From Ruminiclostridium sp. (GTDB lineage: Bacteria > Bacillota > Clostridia > Oscillospirales > Ruminococcaceae), in assembly GCA_017935365.1 (NCBI GenBank), contig JAGBHT010000032.1:1-64000 (forward strand): a stretch of DNA of 64,000 bases. Direction: 5' to 3'. A program made the position numbers and the translations under genes. Every line of letters begins with the position of its first letter. Positions within the stretch are counted from its first letter, which is position 1. The notes beneath the pieces were generated by a model, which worked only from the letters and a program-made list of their open reading frames with translations, searched no databases and had not been told where the DNA came from. Positions 16,118 to 25,410 of the stretch are shown here, one piece after another.

Positions 16118-16196
16118 TTTCGTCGCCAAGCTATCCTGCGGATAGCTCAAACAGTTCCAAAGGCGGAATTTGGAGCGGCTCACAGCCGCCAGCCAC
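16118..16196 (+). repeat. diverged relative of repeat family R2
   Basis: The segment keeps the R2 order: a hairpin AGCTATCC-TGC-GGATAGCT, then AACAGTTCCAAAGGCGGAAT, then a GCGGCTCACAGCCGCC hairpin. It matches R2 more in layout than in sequence. Confidence 0.4.
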
Positions 16197-16197
16197 C

Positions 16198-17799
16198 TTA
16201 GATCATGCTTTCCTGCCAGCAGTCAGGCGCTGTAAGACCGAGCATCTTAACGATAGTCGGAGCAACGTTAGCCAGACCGTACTTGGTGGGAACGCCGGGA
16301 GCGTACTTTGTGTCGTCCTTTATAGTGTACTTGACTTCCTTATCATAGATGATGAAAGGAACGGGGTTGAGTGAGTGCGCTGTTCTTACCTGGATCTCAC
16401 CCTTCTTGTTCTTCTCAAGCATCTCGTCAGCGTTACCGTGGTCAGCAGTTACAACGAGTGTAACACCGTACTCATCGCAAACCTTGATAAGTCTTGAAAG
16501 ACCGAGGTCAACAGCTTCAACACCGATTATTGTTGAGTCAAGGCTGCCTGTGTGACCAACCATATCGCCGTTGGGGTAGTTGCAACGGATAAAGTCGTAC
16601 TTCTTGCTCTTGATAACTTCGATAAGATCGTCTGTTATCTCGGCTGACTTCATCCAGGGACGCTGATCGAATGAAACATTGTCAGAAGGGATTTCCTTGT
16701 ATGTTTCAAGCTCTTCGCTGAACTTATCGCTCTTGTTACCGTTCCAGAAGTAAGTTACATGACCGTACTTCTGTGTTTCGGATACAGCATACTCGTTAAG
16801 ACCTGCGGCAACCAGTACCTCTGTGAGAGTGTTTGTGATCTCGGGAGGATTTACAAGGAAGCGTGCGGGGAGCTTTAAGTCGCCGTCATACTGTAACATA
16901 CCTGCGAAGCATACGTCGGGCTTTGCGCCTCTGTCGAATGCCGTGAAGTTGTCATCGTCAAATGCCATTGAAAGCTCGATAGCACGGTCGCCTCTGAAGT
17001 TGAAGAGGATAACGCTGTCCTTGTCAACTATCTTGCCTACAGGCTCGCCGTTTTCTGCGATTACGAATGCGGGAAGATCCTGGTCGATAACGCCGTCGAT
17101 TTCCTTGCGGTAGGTTTCAACAGCTTCCATAGCCGATGCGAACTGTCTGCCCTCACCCTTGACGTGAGTCTTCCAGCCAAGCTCAACCATGGGCCAGTCA
17201 GCCTGGTAACGGTCCATAGTAACCTTCATACGTCCGCCGCCGCTTGCGATCTTGCCGTCGAAAGCGCCGTCAGCATTCAGTTCCTTGAGGAAGTTTTCAA
17301 GCTGTTCGATATATATGGGAGCAGAAGTAGCAGGTACATCTCTGCCGTCGAGCAGAACGTGTACTCTTGCCTTCTTGATACCCTCGTTCTTTGCTTCTGA
17401 AAGCATCTTGAAAAGGTGCTTGATGTTTGAATGAACGTTACCGTCAGATAAAAGACCGATGAAGTGCAGAGTGCTGTTGTTAGCCTTGCAGTTGTCAACG
17501 AGTTCCTTCCATGCCTCAGACTGATACATCTTTCCGCTTTCGATAGATTCGTTAACGAGCTTTGCGCCCTGTGAGTAGATCTGACCGCAGCCGAGTGCGT
17601 TGTGACCTACCTCGGAGTTACCCATATCATCATCTGTAGGCAGACCTACAGCGTCACCGTGAGCCTTTAAACGGGTATTAGGGCATTCTCTTAAAAGTCT
17701 GTCAAGTGTAGGAGTGTTGGCGAGTGTAACCGCATCGCCAAGACCTGTCTTTGAAAAACCTACACCGTCCATAACAACGAGTAAAACGGGTTTTGCCAT
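16198..17799 (-). CDS. gpmI: 2,3-bisphosphoglycerate-independent phosphoglycerate mutase
   Basis: It interconverts 3- and 2-phosphoglycerate in glycolysis using two Mn2+. The opening PVLLVVMDGVG provides the first metal Asp, DDMGNSEVGHN carries the phospho-serine nucleophile (about 62), and VVTADHGNADEM with RTAHSLNPVPFI supplies metal His/Asp. At 533 residues it is slightly longer than the usual 510. It is the last gene of a glycolytic operon, 37 bases after tpiA. Confidence 0.96.
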   Translation of the reverse strand: MAKPVLLVVMDGVGFSKTGLGDAVTLANTPTLDRLLRECPNTRLKAHGDAVGLPTDDDMGNSEVGHNALGCGQIYSQGAKLVNESIESGKMYQSEAWKELVDNCKANNSTLHFIGLLSDGNVHSNIKHLFKMLSEAKNEGIKKARVHVLLDGRDVPATSAPIYIEQLENFLKELNADGAFDGKIASGGGRMKVTMDRYQADWPMVELGWKTHVKGEGRQFASAMEAVETYRKEIDGVIDQDLPAFVIAENGEPVGKIVDKDSVILFNFRGDRAIELSMAFDDDNFTAFDRGAKPDVCFAGMLQYDGDLKLPARFLVNPPEITNTLTEVLVAAGLNEYAVSETQKYGHVTYFWNGNKSDKFSEELETYKEIPSDNVSFDQRPWMKSAEITDDLIEVIKSKKYDFIRCNYPNGDMVGHTGSLDSTIIGVEAVDLGLSRLIKVCDEYGVTLVVTADHGNADEMLEKNKKGEIQVRTAHSLNPVPFIIYDKEVKYTIKDDTKYAPGVPTKYGLANVAPTIVKMLGLTAPDCWQESMI

Positions 17800-17836
17800 T
17801 TGTTTAGTCGTCCTTTCGTAAATATCCGATTTTTGA

Positions 17837-18610
17837 TTAGCCGTTTACAGCAGCCTTGATGATCGTTGTGAAATCAGCTGCCTTGAGTGAAGCACCGCCG
17901 ATAAGACCGCCGTCAACGTTTGTCTTTGAGAGCAGTTCTTCAGCGTTCTTAGCATTCATAGATCCGCCGTACTGAATTGTGATAGTTTCAGCAACATCAG
18001 CGCCGTAGAGCTTAGCAAGTGTAGCACGGATAAATGCACAAACTTCTTCAGCCTGGTCAGCTGTAGCTGTCTTGCCTGTACCGATAGCCCAGACGGGTTC
18101 GTAAGCGATTATGCACTTCTTGAGGTCGTCTGCGGAGATGCCGAAGAAATCAAGCTTTATCTGACGTGCGATAACTTCTTCTGTAATGTTGCATTCACGC
18201 TCCCAGAGAAGTTCGCCAACGCATACGATGGGCTTTAAGCCTGCTGCGAGAGCAGCCTCTGTCCTCTTGTTTACTGTTTCGTCTGTTTCAGCAAAGTACT
18301 GACGGCGCTCTGAGTGACCGAGTACAACGTATTCAACGCCCATTTCAGCGAGCATATCAGCTGAAATTTCGCCTGTGAAAGCGCCGCTCTTCTCAAAGTG
18401 GCAGTTCTCAGCGCCGATCTTGATGTTTGTGCCTGCTGTTACAGCGAGAGCTGTTTCAAGGTTTGTAAAGGGAACGCAGGCTACAACCTCAACGTCCTTA
18501 ACATCAGCAACCATGGGCTTTAATTCTTCTAAAAGAGCCTTAGCCTCGGGTCTTGTCTTATTCATCTTCCAGTTACCTGCGATAACTGCTTTTCTTACTG
18601 TCTTTTTCAT
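17837..18610 (-). CDS. tpiA: triosephosphate isomerase
   Basis: It interconverts glyceraldehyde-3-phosphate and dihydroxyacetone phosphate. The catalytic Lys is in GNWKMNK, the His in VVLGHSERR, the Glu in AYEPVWAIGTG, and the phosphate loops GGSM and GLIGGASL are present. At 257 residues it is of normal length. It lies between pgk and gpmI in one operon. Confidence 0.97.
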   Translation of the reverse strand: MKKTVRKAVIAGNWKMNKTRPEAKALLEELKPMVADVKDVEVVACVPFTNLETALAVTAGTNIKIGAENCHFEKSGAFTGEISADMLAEMGVEYVVLGHSERRQYFAETDETVNKRTEAALAAGLKPIVCVGELLWERECNITEEVIARQIKLDFFGISADDLKKCIIAYEPVWAIGTGKTATADQAEEVCAFIRATLAKLYGADVAETITIQYGGSMNAKNAEELLSKTNVDGGLIGGASLKAADFTTIIKAAVNG

Positions 18611-18658
18611 GATACAGTGTTCCTTTCGTTTTTTATTATAAATTGCTTATTACACAAC

Positions 18659-18688
18659 AATAAGGGCGGATTGCTCCGCCCTCGTTAT
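18659..18688. terminator. intercistronic hairpin between pgk and tpiA
   Basis: The stem GGGCGGA / TCCGCCC is extended by AATAA/TTATT. It sits in the 80-base pgk-tpiA gap, right after the pgk stop. Without a T run on the minus strand it is more likely an RNA-stability or partial attenuation element than a full terminator. Confidence 0.5.
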
Positions 18689-18690
18689 TT

Positions 18691-19911
18691 TTACTTGTCC
18701 TGAATGCAAGCGATACCGGGGAGTACCTTACCTTCGAGGTATTCAAGAGAAGCGCCGCCGCCTGTTGAGATGTGGCTCATCTTGTCTGCGTAACCGAGGT
18801 TGATAGCAGCTGTAGCTGAGTCACCGCCGCCGATGATCGTTGTAGCGTCTGCTTCAGCAAGAGCCTCGCAAACAGCAACTGTACCCTTCTTTAATACGGG
18901 GTTCTCAAATACGCCCATAGGACCGTTCCAAACAACAGTCTTAGCTGACTTTGCAGCATCTGCGAACAGAGCCATTGTCTTAGGACCGATATCAAGACCC
19001 ATCATATCAGCAGGGATCTTGTCAGAGTCAACAACGCTTACTTCGATCTCAGCGTCGATAGGATCGGGGAAGTTCTTTGCAATTGTTGTATCAATGGGGA
19101 GAAGGAGCTTCTTGCCGAGCTTTTCAGCCTTTTCGATCATTTCCTTGCAGTAGTCGATCTTCTCATCGTCAACGAGTGATGTACCTACTTCATAACCCTT
19201 AGCCTTTAAGAATGTGTAAGCCATACCGCCGCCGATGATAAGTGTATCGCACTTTTCAAGAAGGTTAGAGATAACGTTGAGCTTATCAGCAACCTTAGCA
19301 CCGCCGAGGATAGCAACGAAAGGTCTTACGGGGTTTTCAACAGCGTTGCCTAAGAACTCGATCTCCTTGTTCATGAGGTAACCTACTGCAGTTTCCTTAA
19401 CGAACTTTGTAACACCTGCTGTAGAAGCGTGTGCTCTGTGTGCTGAACCGAAAGCGTCCATTACGAATACATCGTCGTCAACGAGATCAGCGAGTTCCTT
19501 AGCAAATGCTTCGCCATTCTTTGTTTCTTCTGCGCCGCGGAAACGTGTATTTTCGAGAACAACGATCTCGCCGTCCTTCATTTCTGCAACTGCCTTCTTG
19601 GCATTTTCGCCTACTACTGTATCGTCCTTAGCGAAAACAACCTTTGTATTAACGAGCTCTGCAAGTCTTTCAGCAGCAGCCTTAAGAGAGAACTTGTCCT
19701 CGGGACCGTTCTTCGGCTTGCCGAGATGTGAACAAAGAACTATCTTTGCGCCGTTCTCAACTAACTTATTGATTGTGGGAAGTGCGGCCTGGATTCTGTT
19801 GTCGTTTGTGATCTTGCCGTCCTTCATAGGTACGTTGAAGTCTACACGAACGAGGACTTTTCTGCCCTTTACCTGTAAATCTTCTACATTCTTCTTGTTT
19901 AATTTGCTCAT
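18691..19911 (-). CDS. pgk: phosphoglycerate kinase
   Basis: It transfers phosphate from 1,3-bisphosphoglycerate to ADP. The family signature [11 protein letters not shown] is at about 17-27, the substrate-binding HLGKP and ENTRF motifs follow, and the nucleotide-binding GGGDSATA lies near the C-terminus. At 406 residues it has full length. It is first of the pgk-tpiA-gpmI operon; gap is not in the window. Confidence 0.97.
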   Translation of the reverse strand: MSKLNKKNVEDLQVKGRKVLVRVDFNVPMKDGKITNDNRIQAALPTINKLVENGAKIVLCSHLGKPKNGPEDKFSLKAAAERLAELVNTKVVFAKDDTVVGENAKKAVAEMKDGEIVVLENTRFRGAEETKNGEAFAKELADLVDDDVFVMDAFGSAHRAHASTAGVTKFVKETAVGYLMNKEIEFLGNAVENPVRPFVAILGGAKVADKLNVISNLLEKCDTLIIGGGMAYTFLKAKGYEVGTSLVDDEKIDYCKEMIEKAEKLGKKLLLPIDTTIAKNFPDPIDAEIEVSVVDSDKIPADMMGLDIGPKTMALFADAAKSAKTVVWNGPMGVFENPVLKKGTVAVCEALAEADATTIIGGGDSATAAINLGYADKMSHISTGGGASLEYLEGKVLPGIACIQDK

Positions 19912-19938
19912 GGTAATGATCCTTTCGCTTTTACTTTA

Positions 19939-20035
19939 TTTGTATGAGGCTATCCTCAAGAAATACAAATCCCACGCATAAAATTACACTTCTGCGCTTA
20001 TATTTTATTTTATCAAAAAAGCGGATAAAATGCAA
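19939..20035 (-). promoter_or_regulatory. pgk promoter and leader hairpin
   Basis: On the minus strand TTGCAT (20035-20030) and TAAAAT (20012-20007) are 17 bases apart. The leader then forms a hairpin in which TTTGTAT pairs with ATACAAA and GAGG with CCTC (19969-19939). Confidence 0.7.
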
Positions 20036-20064
20036 GTACTTTTTATAAAGAAATGCACAGTTGA

Positions 20065-20099
20065 TAAAAACACACGGTAGGAGTGTTTTCCCGCCGTGC
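20065..20099 (-). terminator. terminator of the second sigma/anti-sigma operon
   Basis: On the minus strand a stem of CACGGCGGG with CCTACCGTG (20099-20072) is followed by TTTTT. Confidence 0.7.
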
Positions 20100-20152
20100 G
20101 TCTGATTACTTATGATAGTTAGTTATGTGGATCACCGCCCGTATGACAGTTA

Positions 20153-22594
20153 TTATCCTTTGTTGTTATGATAGCTGTTATCTGCCCATATCCTGTCCCT
20201 GAACATACTGTACGGATAAGAGGCTTCAAAGGTTATGCCGTCATCGGAAATGTTGTAAACGCAAACGGGGTAATTATCACCGATACGGTTATCACTGATG
20301 TCGCTTTCTTTAATTATGACGGCAGAGCCGGAATAGAGCAGGAAACCGTGCTGTACCGACACGCCGTCACCGCTTGGATCTTCTGTCCATGTGGGTATCA
20401 TACCGTTTTTATCCGTTTTGAAATAGTCGTCTCCGTATGCCGGATTATAGGCGGCGAATCTGCTTGTCAGAGGAGTATTGTTTTTGATAAAATATCTGTC
20501 GACAGAATCAAGGTAATAAACGGCGAAACTCTCATTCGCTATCGGCTTGCCGTTCTTATCCTTGACGCCGAATTTTGTATTTTCTCCGTATATGTATACC
20601 TCCGCTGAATCATTATAATTCGTGTTTGCCGCAAGTGCGGCAACAGATTTTGCACCGGTCGTCTTTTTGATATATCGGCAGAAGCTTTCCTTGACGTATA
20701 TCCTGTAATAATCGGACTTTCCACCGAGCGGGTGGTGCTTGCAGAGAAGAACGTTCTGCTTTATTTCTTCCCGTGTAAGTTCTTTACCGCATATATTTAC
20801 TCTTGTATCTGAATCCGGCAGGTAATAAATCTTCCTGAATTTGCGGTCATCGGACGCTATATCTTTCAGATAATTTCCGTCAGCCTTGAAATAAGTATCT
20901 TCACTGCCGCATATACGGTATTTTTCATTTTCAAATGTAATGCTGTCGTCAAAAACCATAGCAAGCTTGTAGGATTCCGGCAGTGGTTCTTCTTCTCTTA
21001 CCGTTTCAACAACCTTTATTTTATCCTTTGCAACCGTTCCGTTGTTAAGATCGATATTTATTATACCGTTGCTGTTGCTTTCCGTTACACGGAATGTGGC
21101 ATATCCGCTGTCGTTTGTCGCACAGATCCACGGACCGGCAATAATGTATGTGCCGCATTCTATGCTGTCAAATGTGTGATCGCTTCCGTCAGTGTTGAAC
21201 ATAGGATATTCGCTCATCTTGTCCGAGGTGTATTCAAGAACATCGGAGTTGTTTATAAATTCATCGCTGACCTTGAGATAATACAGATACCCTCTCTGAA
21301 GATATGATTCATCGCCTGTCATTCTAAGTGTCACATTAGTCGCTGTACCTGTCGGTTCGGGAACGGGCTTGGCAGTTGTTGCGGCTGTTGTTGTCTTAGT
21401 GGTCACAGCCGTGGTTGCATCGGGCTTTGACGAGTTGTCGCTGTCACCCACCACAGAGGTTATATCAACGGTTTTCGCGTCTGATTCTATTTCGCTTGCC
21501 ATTCCGCAATTATACATAAAATTATCGGAGAATGCGTTTACGTCCATAAAAATCGTGTTATACACCTCGACAATTATATGAAGCTTTCCGTCAACATATT
21601 TCATGGGTACATATCTGAGTTCAAACGTTTTGCTGTCATTATCGCCGTCTTTTGCGGTAAGTGATAACAGTATCAAAGAATTATGGCTTTCATCGGTATA
21701 AACAGCCGCACAATACTGTGTATGCGCTGAGTAGGGTTCTGTTACCGGAAGTTCTTTGCCGATATTTATACCGAAATTCGATTTTATGTTATTTTTATCC
21801 GCCGGCTGAATGTAATCGGGGCAGTAATCATAAAAATCTTCTGTGAAATTATCCGAGTAATTTCCCGTATATACCTGTGATACGGTATTTATAAATTCCT
21901 CTGAGGTATCAAACCCGAAATACGCTTTGTCGGCATAATAGAAACGTGCATCTCTGTTATCATAAGAAACTGTGCCTGTAAAGCAGTTGGCACTGTTGTT
22001 TTTGAAGCTTTCAATTTCCTGCACACTCATATCCGAGGATATGCCTACCGCCGCATTGCTGTCGGGAAGAACGATATATTTGTTTGTGATGTCAATTGCA
22101 TTATCGAACAGGTCAAGCATTTCACTCTGAACCTGCTTATCCGTGCAGAAAATGCTGTCAAAATCATCTGCCGCATTGATTTCTGCAGTATCTATGGACG
22201 GTGTAGTATCTACCGGACGATAAGTTATTTTTCCGAGTTGTGCCCAGAATGCCTTGTCATCAACAAAAGTCATTCCGCTCTTTTCAGAATGCACACTTGT
22301 GTTTTCCGCAGGAATTATTACGCTGTCAGCCTTACTGTTTTCGCTTCTGCTTGCGGTGCTGTTGTCGCCTATTGATACGCTTATAGGTCCGCCCTGATTG
22401 TTGAGCATTGCAAAGTGGACACCTACAGCCGCCGTTCCCACAGTAATTACAGCTGCTGCGGCAGTAGCGACATAGCGCTTTATCTGCCTTTTGAAATCTG
22501 CGGCAGGTTTAGCCTCGTTTATAAGGCGGTCAAGTCCGTTCTTTTTCTGCTCCGGTGTGGCGTTTATCTCGTCAAGTGCCTGTTTTACTGTCAT
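20153..22594 (-). CDS. large membrane anti-sigma-like protein with extracytoplasmic domains
   Basis: Residues about 1-40 are cytoplasmic, followed by one transmembrane helix (YVATAAAAVITVGTAAVGVHFAM in short, about 41-63). The remaining 740 residues are outside. They comprise a region to about 385 without a named fold, a Thr/Ala/Pro linker (TTAVTTKTTTAATTAKP area), and beta-rich segments to the end. The start touches the stop of the ECF sigma gene, so it is its likely membrane partner. At 813 residues it is far larger than ordinary anti-sigma factors. The outer part could sense a carbohydrate or envelope signal, by analogy with RsgI-type proteins, but I recognise no carbohydrate-binding module. 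Confidence 0.7.
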   Translation of the reverse strand: MTVKQALDEINATPEQKKNGLDRLINEAKPAADFKRQIKRYVATAAAAVITVGTAAVGVHFAMLNNQGGPISVSIGDNSTASRSENSKADSVIIPAENTSVHSEKSGMTFVDDKAFWAQLGKITYRPVDTTPSIDTAEINAADDFDSIFCTDKQVQSEMLDLFDNAIDITNKYIVLPDSNAAVGISSDMSVQEIESFKNNSANCFTGTVSYDNRDARFYYADKAYFGFDTSEEFINTVSQVYTGNYSDNFTEDFYDYCPDYIQPADKNNIKSNFGINIGKELPVTEPYSAHTQYCAAVYTDESHNSLILLSLTAKDGDNDSKTFELRYVPMKYVDGKLHIIVEVYNTIFMDVNAFSDNFMYNCGMASEIESDAKTVDITSVVGDSDNSSKPDATTAVTTKTTTAATTAKPVPEPTGTATNVTLRMTGDESYLQRGYLYYLKVSDEFINNSDVLEYTSDKMSEYPMFNTDGSDHTFDSIECGTYIIAGPWICATNDSGYATFRVTESNSNGIINIDLNNGTVAKDKIKVVETVREEEPLPESYKLAMVFDDSITFENEKYRICGSEDTYFKADGNYLKDIASDDRKFRKIYYLPDSDTRVNICGKELTREEIKQNVLLCKHHPLGGKSDYYRIYVKESFCRYIKKTTGAKSVAALAANTNYNDSAEVYIYGENTKFGVKDKNGKPIANESFAVYYLDSVDRYFIKNNTPLTSRFAAYNPAYGDDYFKTDKNGMIPTWTEDPSGDGVSVQHGFLLYSGSAVIIKESDISDNRIGDNYPVCVYNISDDGITFEASYPYSMFRDRIWADNSYHNNKG

Positions 22595-23082
22595 TATTCA
22601 ACACTCCTTTCATCGCTGAGGACATTTCTTAATAGCTCACGCGCCTTTTGTAACCTTGAACGTACAGCTGACGGCGTGATATGAAGCATCTGTCCTATTT
22701 CATCGCTTGAGTATCCGTCATAATAAAACAGATACACGGGTATTTTGAGATTGTCGGGAAGATCCGAAAGTGCATAAAGAAGATCTTTTGCATCACCGCT
22801 TATACAGCTGTCGGGGATATTGTCCGACAGCGGCTCATTTTTTCTGCTTGCGGCTTTCAGCATATTTTTGCATATGTTTGAAGCTACTCGTATAAGCCAT
22901 GCCTTTTCGTGCTTCTCGCTTTCAAATCGTTTTCTTGTTTCGATAGCTTTAAGAAATGCGTTATGTACCGCGTCCTCCGCGTCGTGAGCGTTTTTCAGAT
23001 ACATAAAACTCACTCTGTACAGCGTGTCAAAATTACGCAGGTACAGCTCTCTTATGCTATCGGAAGAATAATCTGACGTCAT
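22594..23082 (-). CDS. ECF-family RNA polymerase sigma factor
   Basis: The sigma-2 region has LKNAHDAEDAVHNAFLKAI (about 28-46) and the sigma-4 region has YYDGYSSDEIGQMLHITPSAV followed by RLQKARELLRN. At 162 residues the length is normal. It overlaps the start of the large membrane protein by one base (TAATG). Upstream on the minus strand TAGACA and TATTAT at 18 bases may be the promoter. It is a second sigma/anti-sigma pair, unrelated in detail to the one at 4.9-6.1 kb. Confidence 0.9.
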   Translation of the reverse strand: MTSDYSSDSIRELYLRNFDTLYRVSFMYLKNAHDAEDAVHNAFLKAIETRKRFESEKHEKAWLIRVASNICKNMLKAASRKNEPLSDNIPDSCISGDAKDLLYALSDLPDNLKIPVYLFYYDGYSSDEIGQMLHITPSAVRSRLQKARELLRNVLSDERSVE

Positions 23083-23200
23083 AAATCGTTCCCCCTGAGT
23101 TTTTTCTCTCTTAACCTATAATACAACTGAAAGGGTCGTTTTGTCTATCGAATAATAAAAAATTTGCAAAATCGTAGAATTTTATCAACCGGGTAGTGTT

Positions 23201-23278
23201 CAGATATATCGCCAACATCGCTTAAAACAGTTTCTGTGCGTATAAGTTGTTAATAATTTCGTGAGTGTATCGGTGAAA
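23201..23278 (+). repeat. left-end fragment of dispersed repeat R3 (copy D)
   Basis: Matches the first 80 bases of copies A and C (CAGATATATCGCCAACATCG, then TTGTTAATAATTTCGTGAG) and then stops. The space 23083-24126 has no gene and is occupied by copies D and C and two GC-rich hairpins. Confidence 0.7.
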
Positions 23279-23377
23279 CCGGAGATGATAGTAACTATAT
23301 CAAATTGTTTGAGTTGATAAAAACTATATTGGGGTTATATCACGAAATATTAAGCGGCAGAATAAACCCGGAAGTTT

Positions 23378-23400
23378 GTAGGGGAGGGGCTTGCCCCTCC
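23378..23400 (+). repeat. GC-rich hairpin repeat
   Basis: GTAGG followed by GGAGGGGC-TT-GCCCCTCC. A related inverted unit, ending in CCTAC, is at 23517-23541. Confidence 0.5.
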
Positions 23401-23516
23401 AGAAATATAGAAGTGATTATTGTGAGCAGATTGAAAGGAATTTATATAATAGCTGTCGGTTACTGTTGATATTTGACAGATTAATAACTCGGTGAATGGT
23501 TAGAAGTTATTGCAAC

Positions 23517-23541
23517 GGGCGGGGCAAGCCGCCGCCCCTAC
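23517..23541 (-). repeat. GC-rich hairpin repeat, opposite orientation
   Basis: GGGCGG / CCGCC..CCC stem ending in CCCCTAC, the inverted partner of 23378-23400. The 115 bases between them hold no frame. Confidence 0.45.
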
Positions 23542-23611
23542 GAAAAGAGAATGTGATAGCAAATATAATGAATTATTAGAGCGGATAAAAAGCAATGCGG
23601 CAGTATAATAG

Positions 23612-24037
23612 AACATATTGCCAACATCGCTGAAAACATTTTCTATACCGACAAGATGTTAATAATTTCGTGAGTTTATCCGTGCAACTGCACTAACATT
23701 AATCTTCCAAAAAACGCTACTAACCTGAGATATATGTACTAAAACTGCGGACGTGTAGCGTTAAGCGTTCCTGAACGTATAGGATATACGATATTCGGGA
23801 GGTTACACGAGTTTAGCCAACACCCTAGCGGGGTAAGGGTGTGAGTAAGGAAAGAGGGAGCACGAGGGAGAGAACCTAAGGGATAGGGATAGGGGCTGCC
23901 AAGTCCCTCTCCCTAGTCCCTTTGGTTCTTTCCCTCGTTAATAGTAGCAACGTTATTAAACGGAATAGCGAACCCGAGAAGTGCTATCCCGCAAAAGGCA
24001 GTATCGGGAGCTTGTTATCACAATAAAAATATCAAAC
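23612..24037 (+). repeat. large dispersed repeat R3, copy C
   Basis: Both ends match copy A. The centre is again a long imperfect palindrome (GAGGGAGAGAACC ... GGTTCTTTCCCTC), but its inner arms and loop differ in sequence from copy A, so the fold is kept while the bases change. Confidence 0.75.
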
Positions 24038-24076
24038 ATTTCCGTCAAGCTGAAAACAGAAACTCTTGCATAACAA

Positions 24077-24102
24077 AAAGGACGGGTAAAAACCCGTCCT
24101 TT
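24077..24102 (-). terminator. terminator of rplJ-rplL
   Basis: AAAGGACGGGT / ACCCGTCCTTT with a 4-base loop, 25 bases past the rplL stop. Confidence 0.85.
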
Positions 24103-24126
24103 GAAAAAGCGTATATAGCGCAGAAC

Positions 24127-24501
24127 TTACTTGAGTTCAACCTTAGCGCCAGCCTCTTCGAGCTTAGCCTTGATTTCCTCAGCTTCAGCCTTAGAAGCGC
24201 CTTCCTTGATAGCCTTAGGAGCAGCTTCAACGAGCTCCTTAGCTTCCTTAAGACCAAGACCGCAAACGTCCTTAACTGCCTTGATAACAGCCATCTTAGC
24301 ATCACCGAATGATGCGAGAACTACGTCAAATTCTGTCTTTTCTTCAGCTGCTGCTGCGCCGCCTGCTGCGGGGCCTGCTACTGAAACTGCTGCTGCAGAT
24401 ACACCGAATTCTTCTTCGAGAGCCTTAACGAGCTCGTTGAGCTCTAATACTGATAAGCCCTTTACTTCTTCAATCATAGCTAAAATTTTCTCTGAAGCCA
24501 T
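24127..24501 (-). CDS. rplL: 50S ribosomal protein L7/L12
   Basis: The N-terminal dimerisation segment ([20 protein letters not shown]), Ala/Gly-rich hinge ([19 protein letters not shown]) and C-terminal domain ([20 protein letters not shown], then [15 protein letters not shown]) are all present. It forms the stalk that recruits translation factors. At 124 residues it is standard. It is cotranscribed with rplJ upstream. Confidence 0.98.
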   Translation of the reverse strand: MASEKILAMIEEVKGLSVLELNELVKALEEEFGVSAAAVSVAGPAAGGAAAAEEKTEFDVVLASFGDAKMAVIKAVKDVCGLGLKEAKELVEAAPKAIKEGASKAEAEEIKAKLEEAGAKVELK

Positions 24502-24583
24502 TTTAATTATCCTCCGTTAATATGTTTTCATTGTTTGTGTTACGGCTTTGCTTATGCAACCGCCGCTTTTGTCCGTACAGAAA

Positions 24584-25093
24584 TTATTCTGCTGATTCGG
24601 ACTGCTTCTTTTCGATTTCGCTTACAGCGATAGCAAGCTTCTGGATAGGGGACTGAAGCATAAATACCAGCTGTGCAAGCAGTGTTTCCTTTGTAGGAAG
24701 CTTTGCGTATGCAACAACTTCGTCCTTGCTGATGCCCTTGCCGTCAACGAAGCCCTTCTTTATTGAGAATGAGCCGTTGCTTGCTTCTTCCTGCTTGAAC
24801 AGGATCTTAGGAGCAGTTACGATATCTTCCTCTGCGAGTGCGAGAGCTGTTGTTCCTTCGAGAACATCTTCGATACCCTCAACGCCTGCAATCTCAGCTG
24901 CACGCTTTAAAAGTGTGTTCTTAACTACAAAGTAGTCAATACCTGCCTCACGAAGTTCCTTTCTCAGAACTGTGTCATCGGCAACTGTGATACCGCTGTA
25001 ATCAACGAGTACACCGCAAGCGGACTTCTTGAGCTTTTCAGCGAGTTCAGCAACGTAATTCTGCTTTACCTGTAAAACTTTCTCACTAGGCAT
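24584..25093 (-). CDS. rplJ: 50S ribosomal protein L10
   Basis: It anchors L7/L12 dimers to 23S rRNA. Recognised by the N-terminus (VAELAEKLKKSACGVLVDYSG), the RKELREAGIDYFVVKNTLL stretch and the C-terminal helix that binds L12. At 169 residues it is normal. It lies behind an L10 leader and is probably autoregulated by the L10-L12 complex. Confidence 0.98.
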   Translation of the reverse strand: MPSEKVLQVKQNYVAELAEKLKKSACGVLVDYSGITVADDTVLRKELREAGIDYFVVKNTLLKRAAEIAGVEGIEDVLEGTTALALAEEDIVTAPKILFKQEEASNGSFSIKKGFVDGKGISKDEVVAYAKLPTKETLLAQLVFMLQSPIQKLAIAVSEIEKKQSESAE

Positions 25094-25098
25094 ATTGT

Positions 25099-25262
25099 TT
25101 TCTCCTTTCGTGATTTACTGTTCGTAAAAAGGAAAAACATTATAAAAAATGCCCTCCTCTGTAAGACAGAAAAGGGCAGAAAAATTCAGTATTCTTCCCA
25201 TTCCTCGGCAGGCGAGCGAATGCTCTTTAGCGGAAAACCGACCTGCTGTCTTTAGAACAGCG
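25099..25262 (-). ncRNA. L10 leader (autoregulatory 5' leader of rplJ-rplL)
   Basis: A 165-base leader separates the promoter from rplJ. It ends with an attenuator-like hairpin on the minus strand, GCCCTTTTCTGT / ACAGAGGAGGGC, followed by ATTTTTT (about 25176-25143). Position and layout match the Firmicutes L10 leader, where L10-L12 binding favours termination. Confidence 0.75.
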
Positions 25263-25267
25263 TGATT

Positions 25268-25296
25268 ATTATATCATATTGAAATGGGGTTGTCAA
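25268..25296 (-). promoter_or_regulatory. perfect sigma-A promoter of rplJ-rplL
   Basis: TTGACA (25296-25291) and TATAAT (25273-25268), minus strand, with a 17-base spacer. Confidence 0.92.
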
Positions 25297-25410
25297 GTGT
25301 TTTTGCGCAGATTTTTGATTTGTGTGATGCAGTGTAGTTAAAATTTAATAAAGATTTTATCCCCACCCCCTGCCCCCTCCCCGTGGGAGGGGGAGAATAC
25401 GGTGGCTATC

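Noticed and set aside
23726..23750. TPP riboswitch-like CTGAGAT motif in the R3 repeats
   Set aside because: The motif is short, occurs in each R3 copy without the second TPP core (ACCTGAT) at proper distance, and precedes no thiamine gene.
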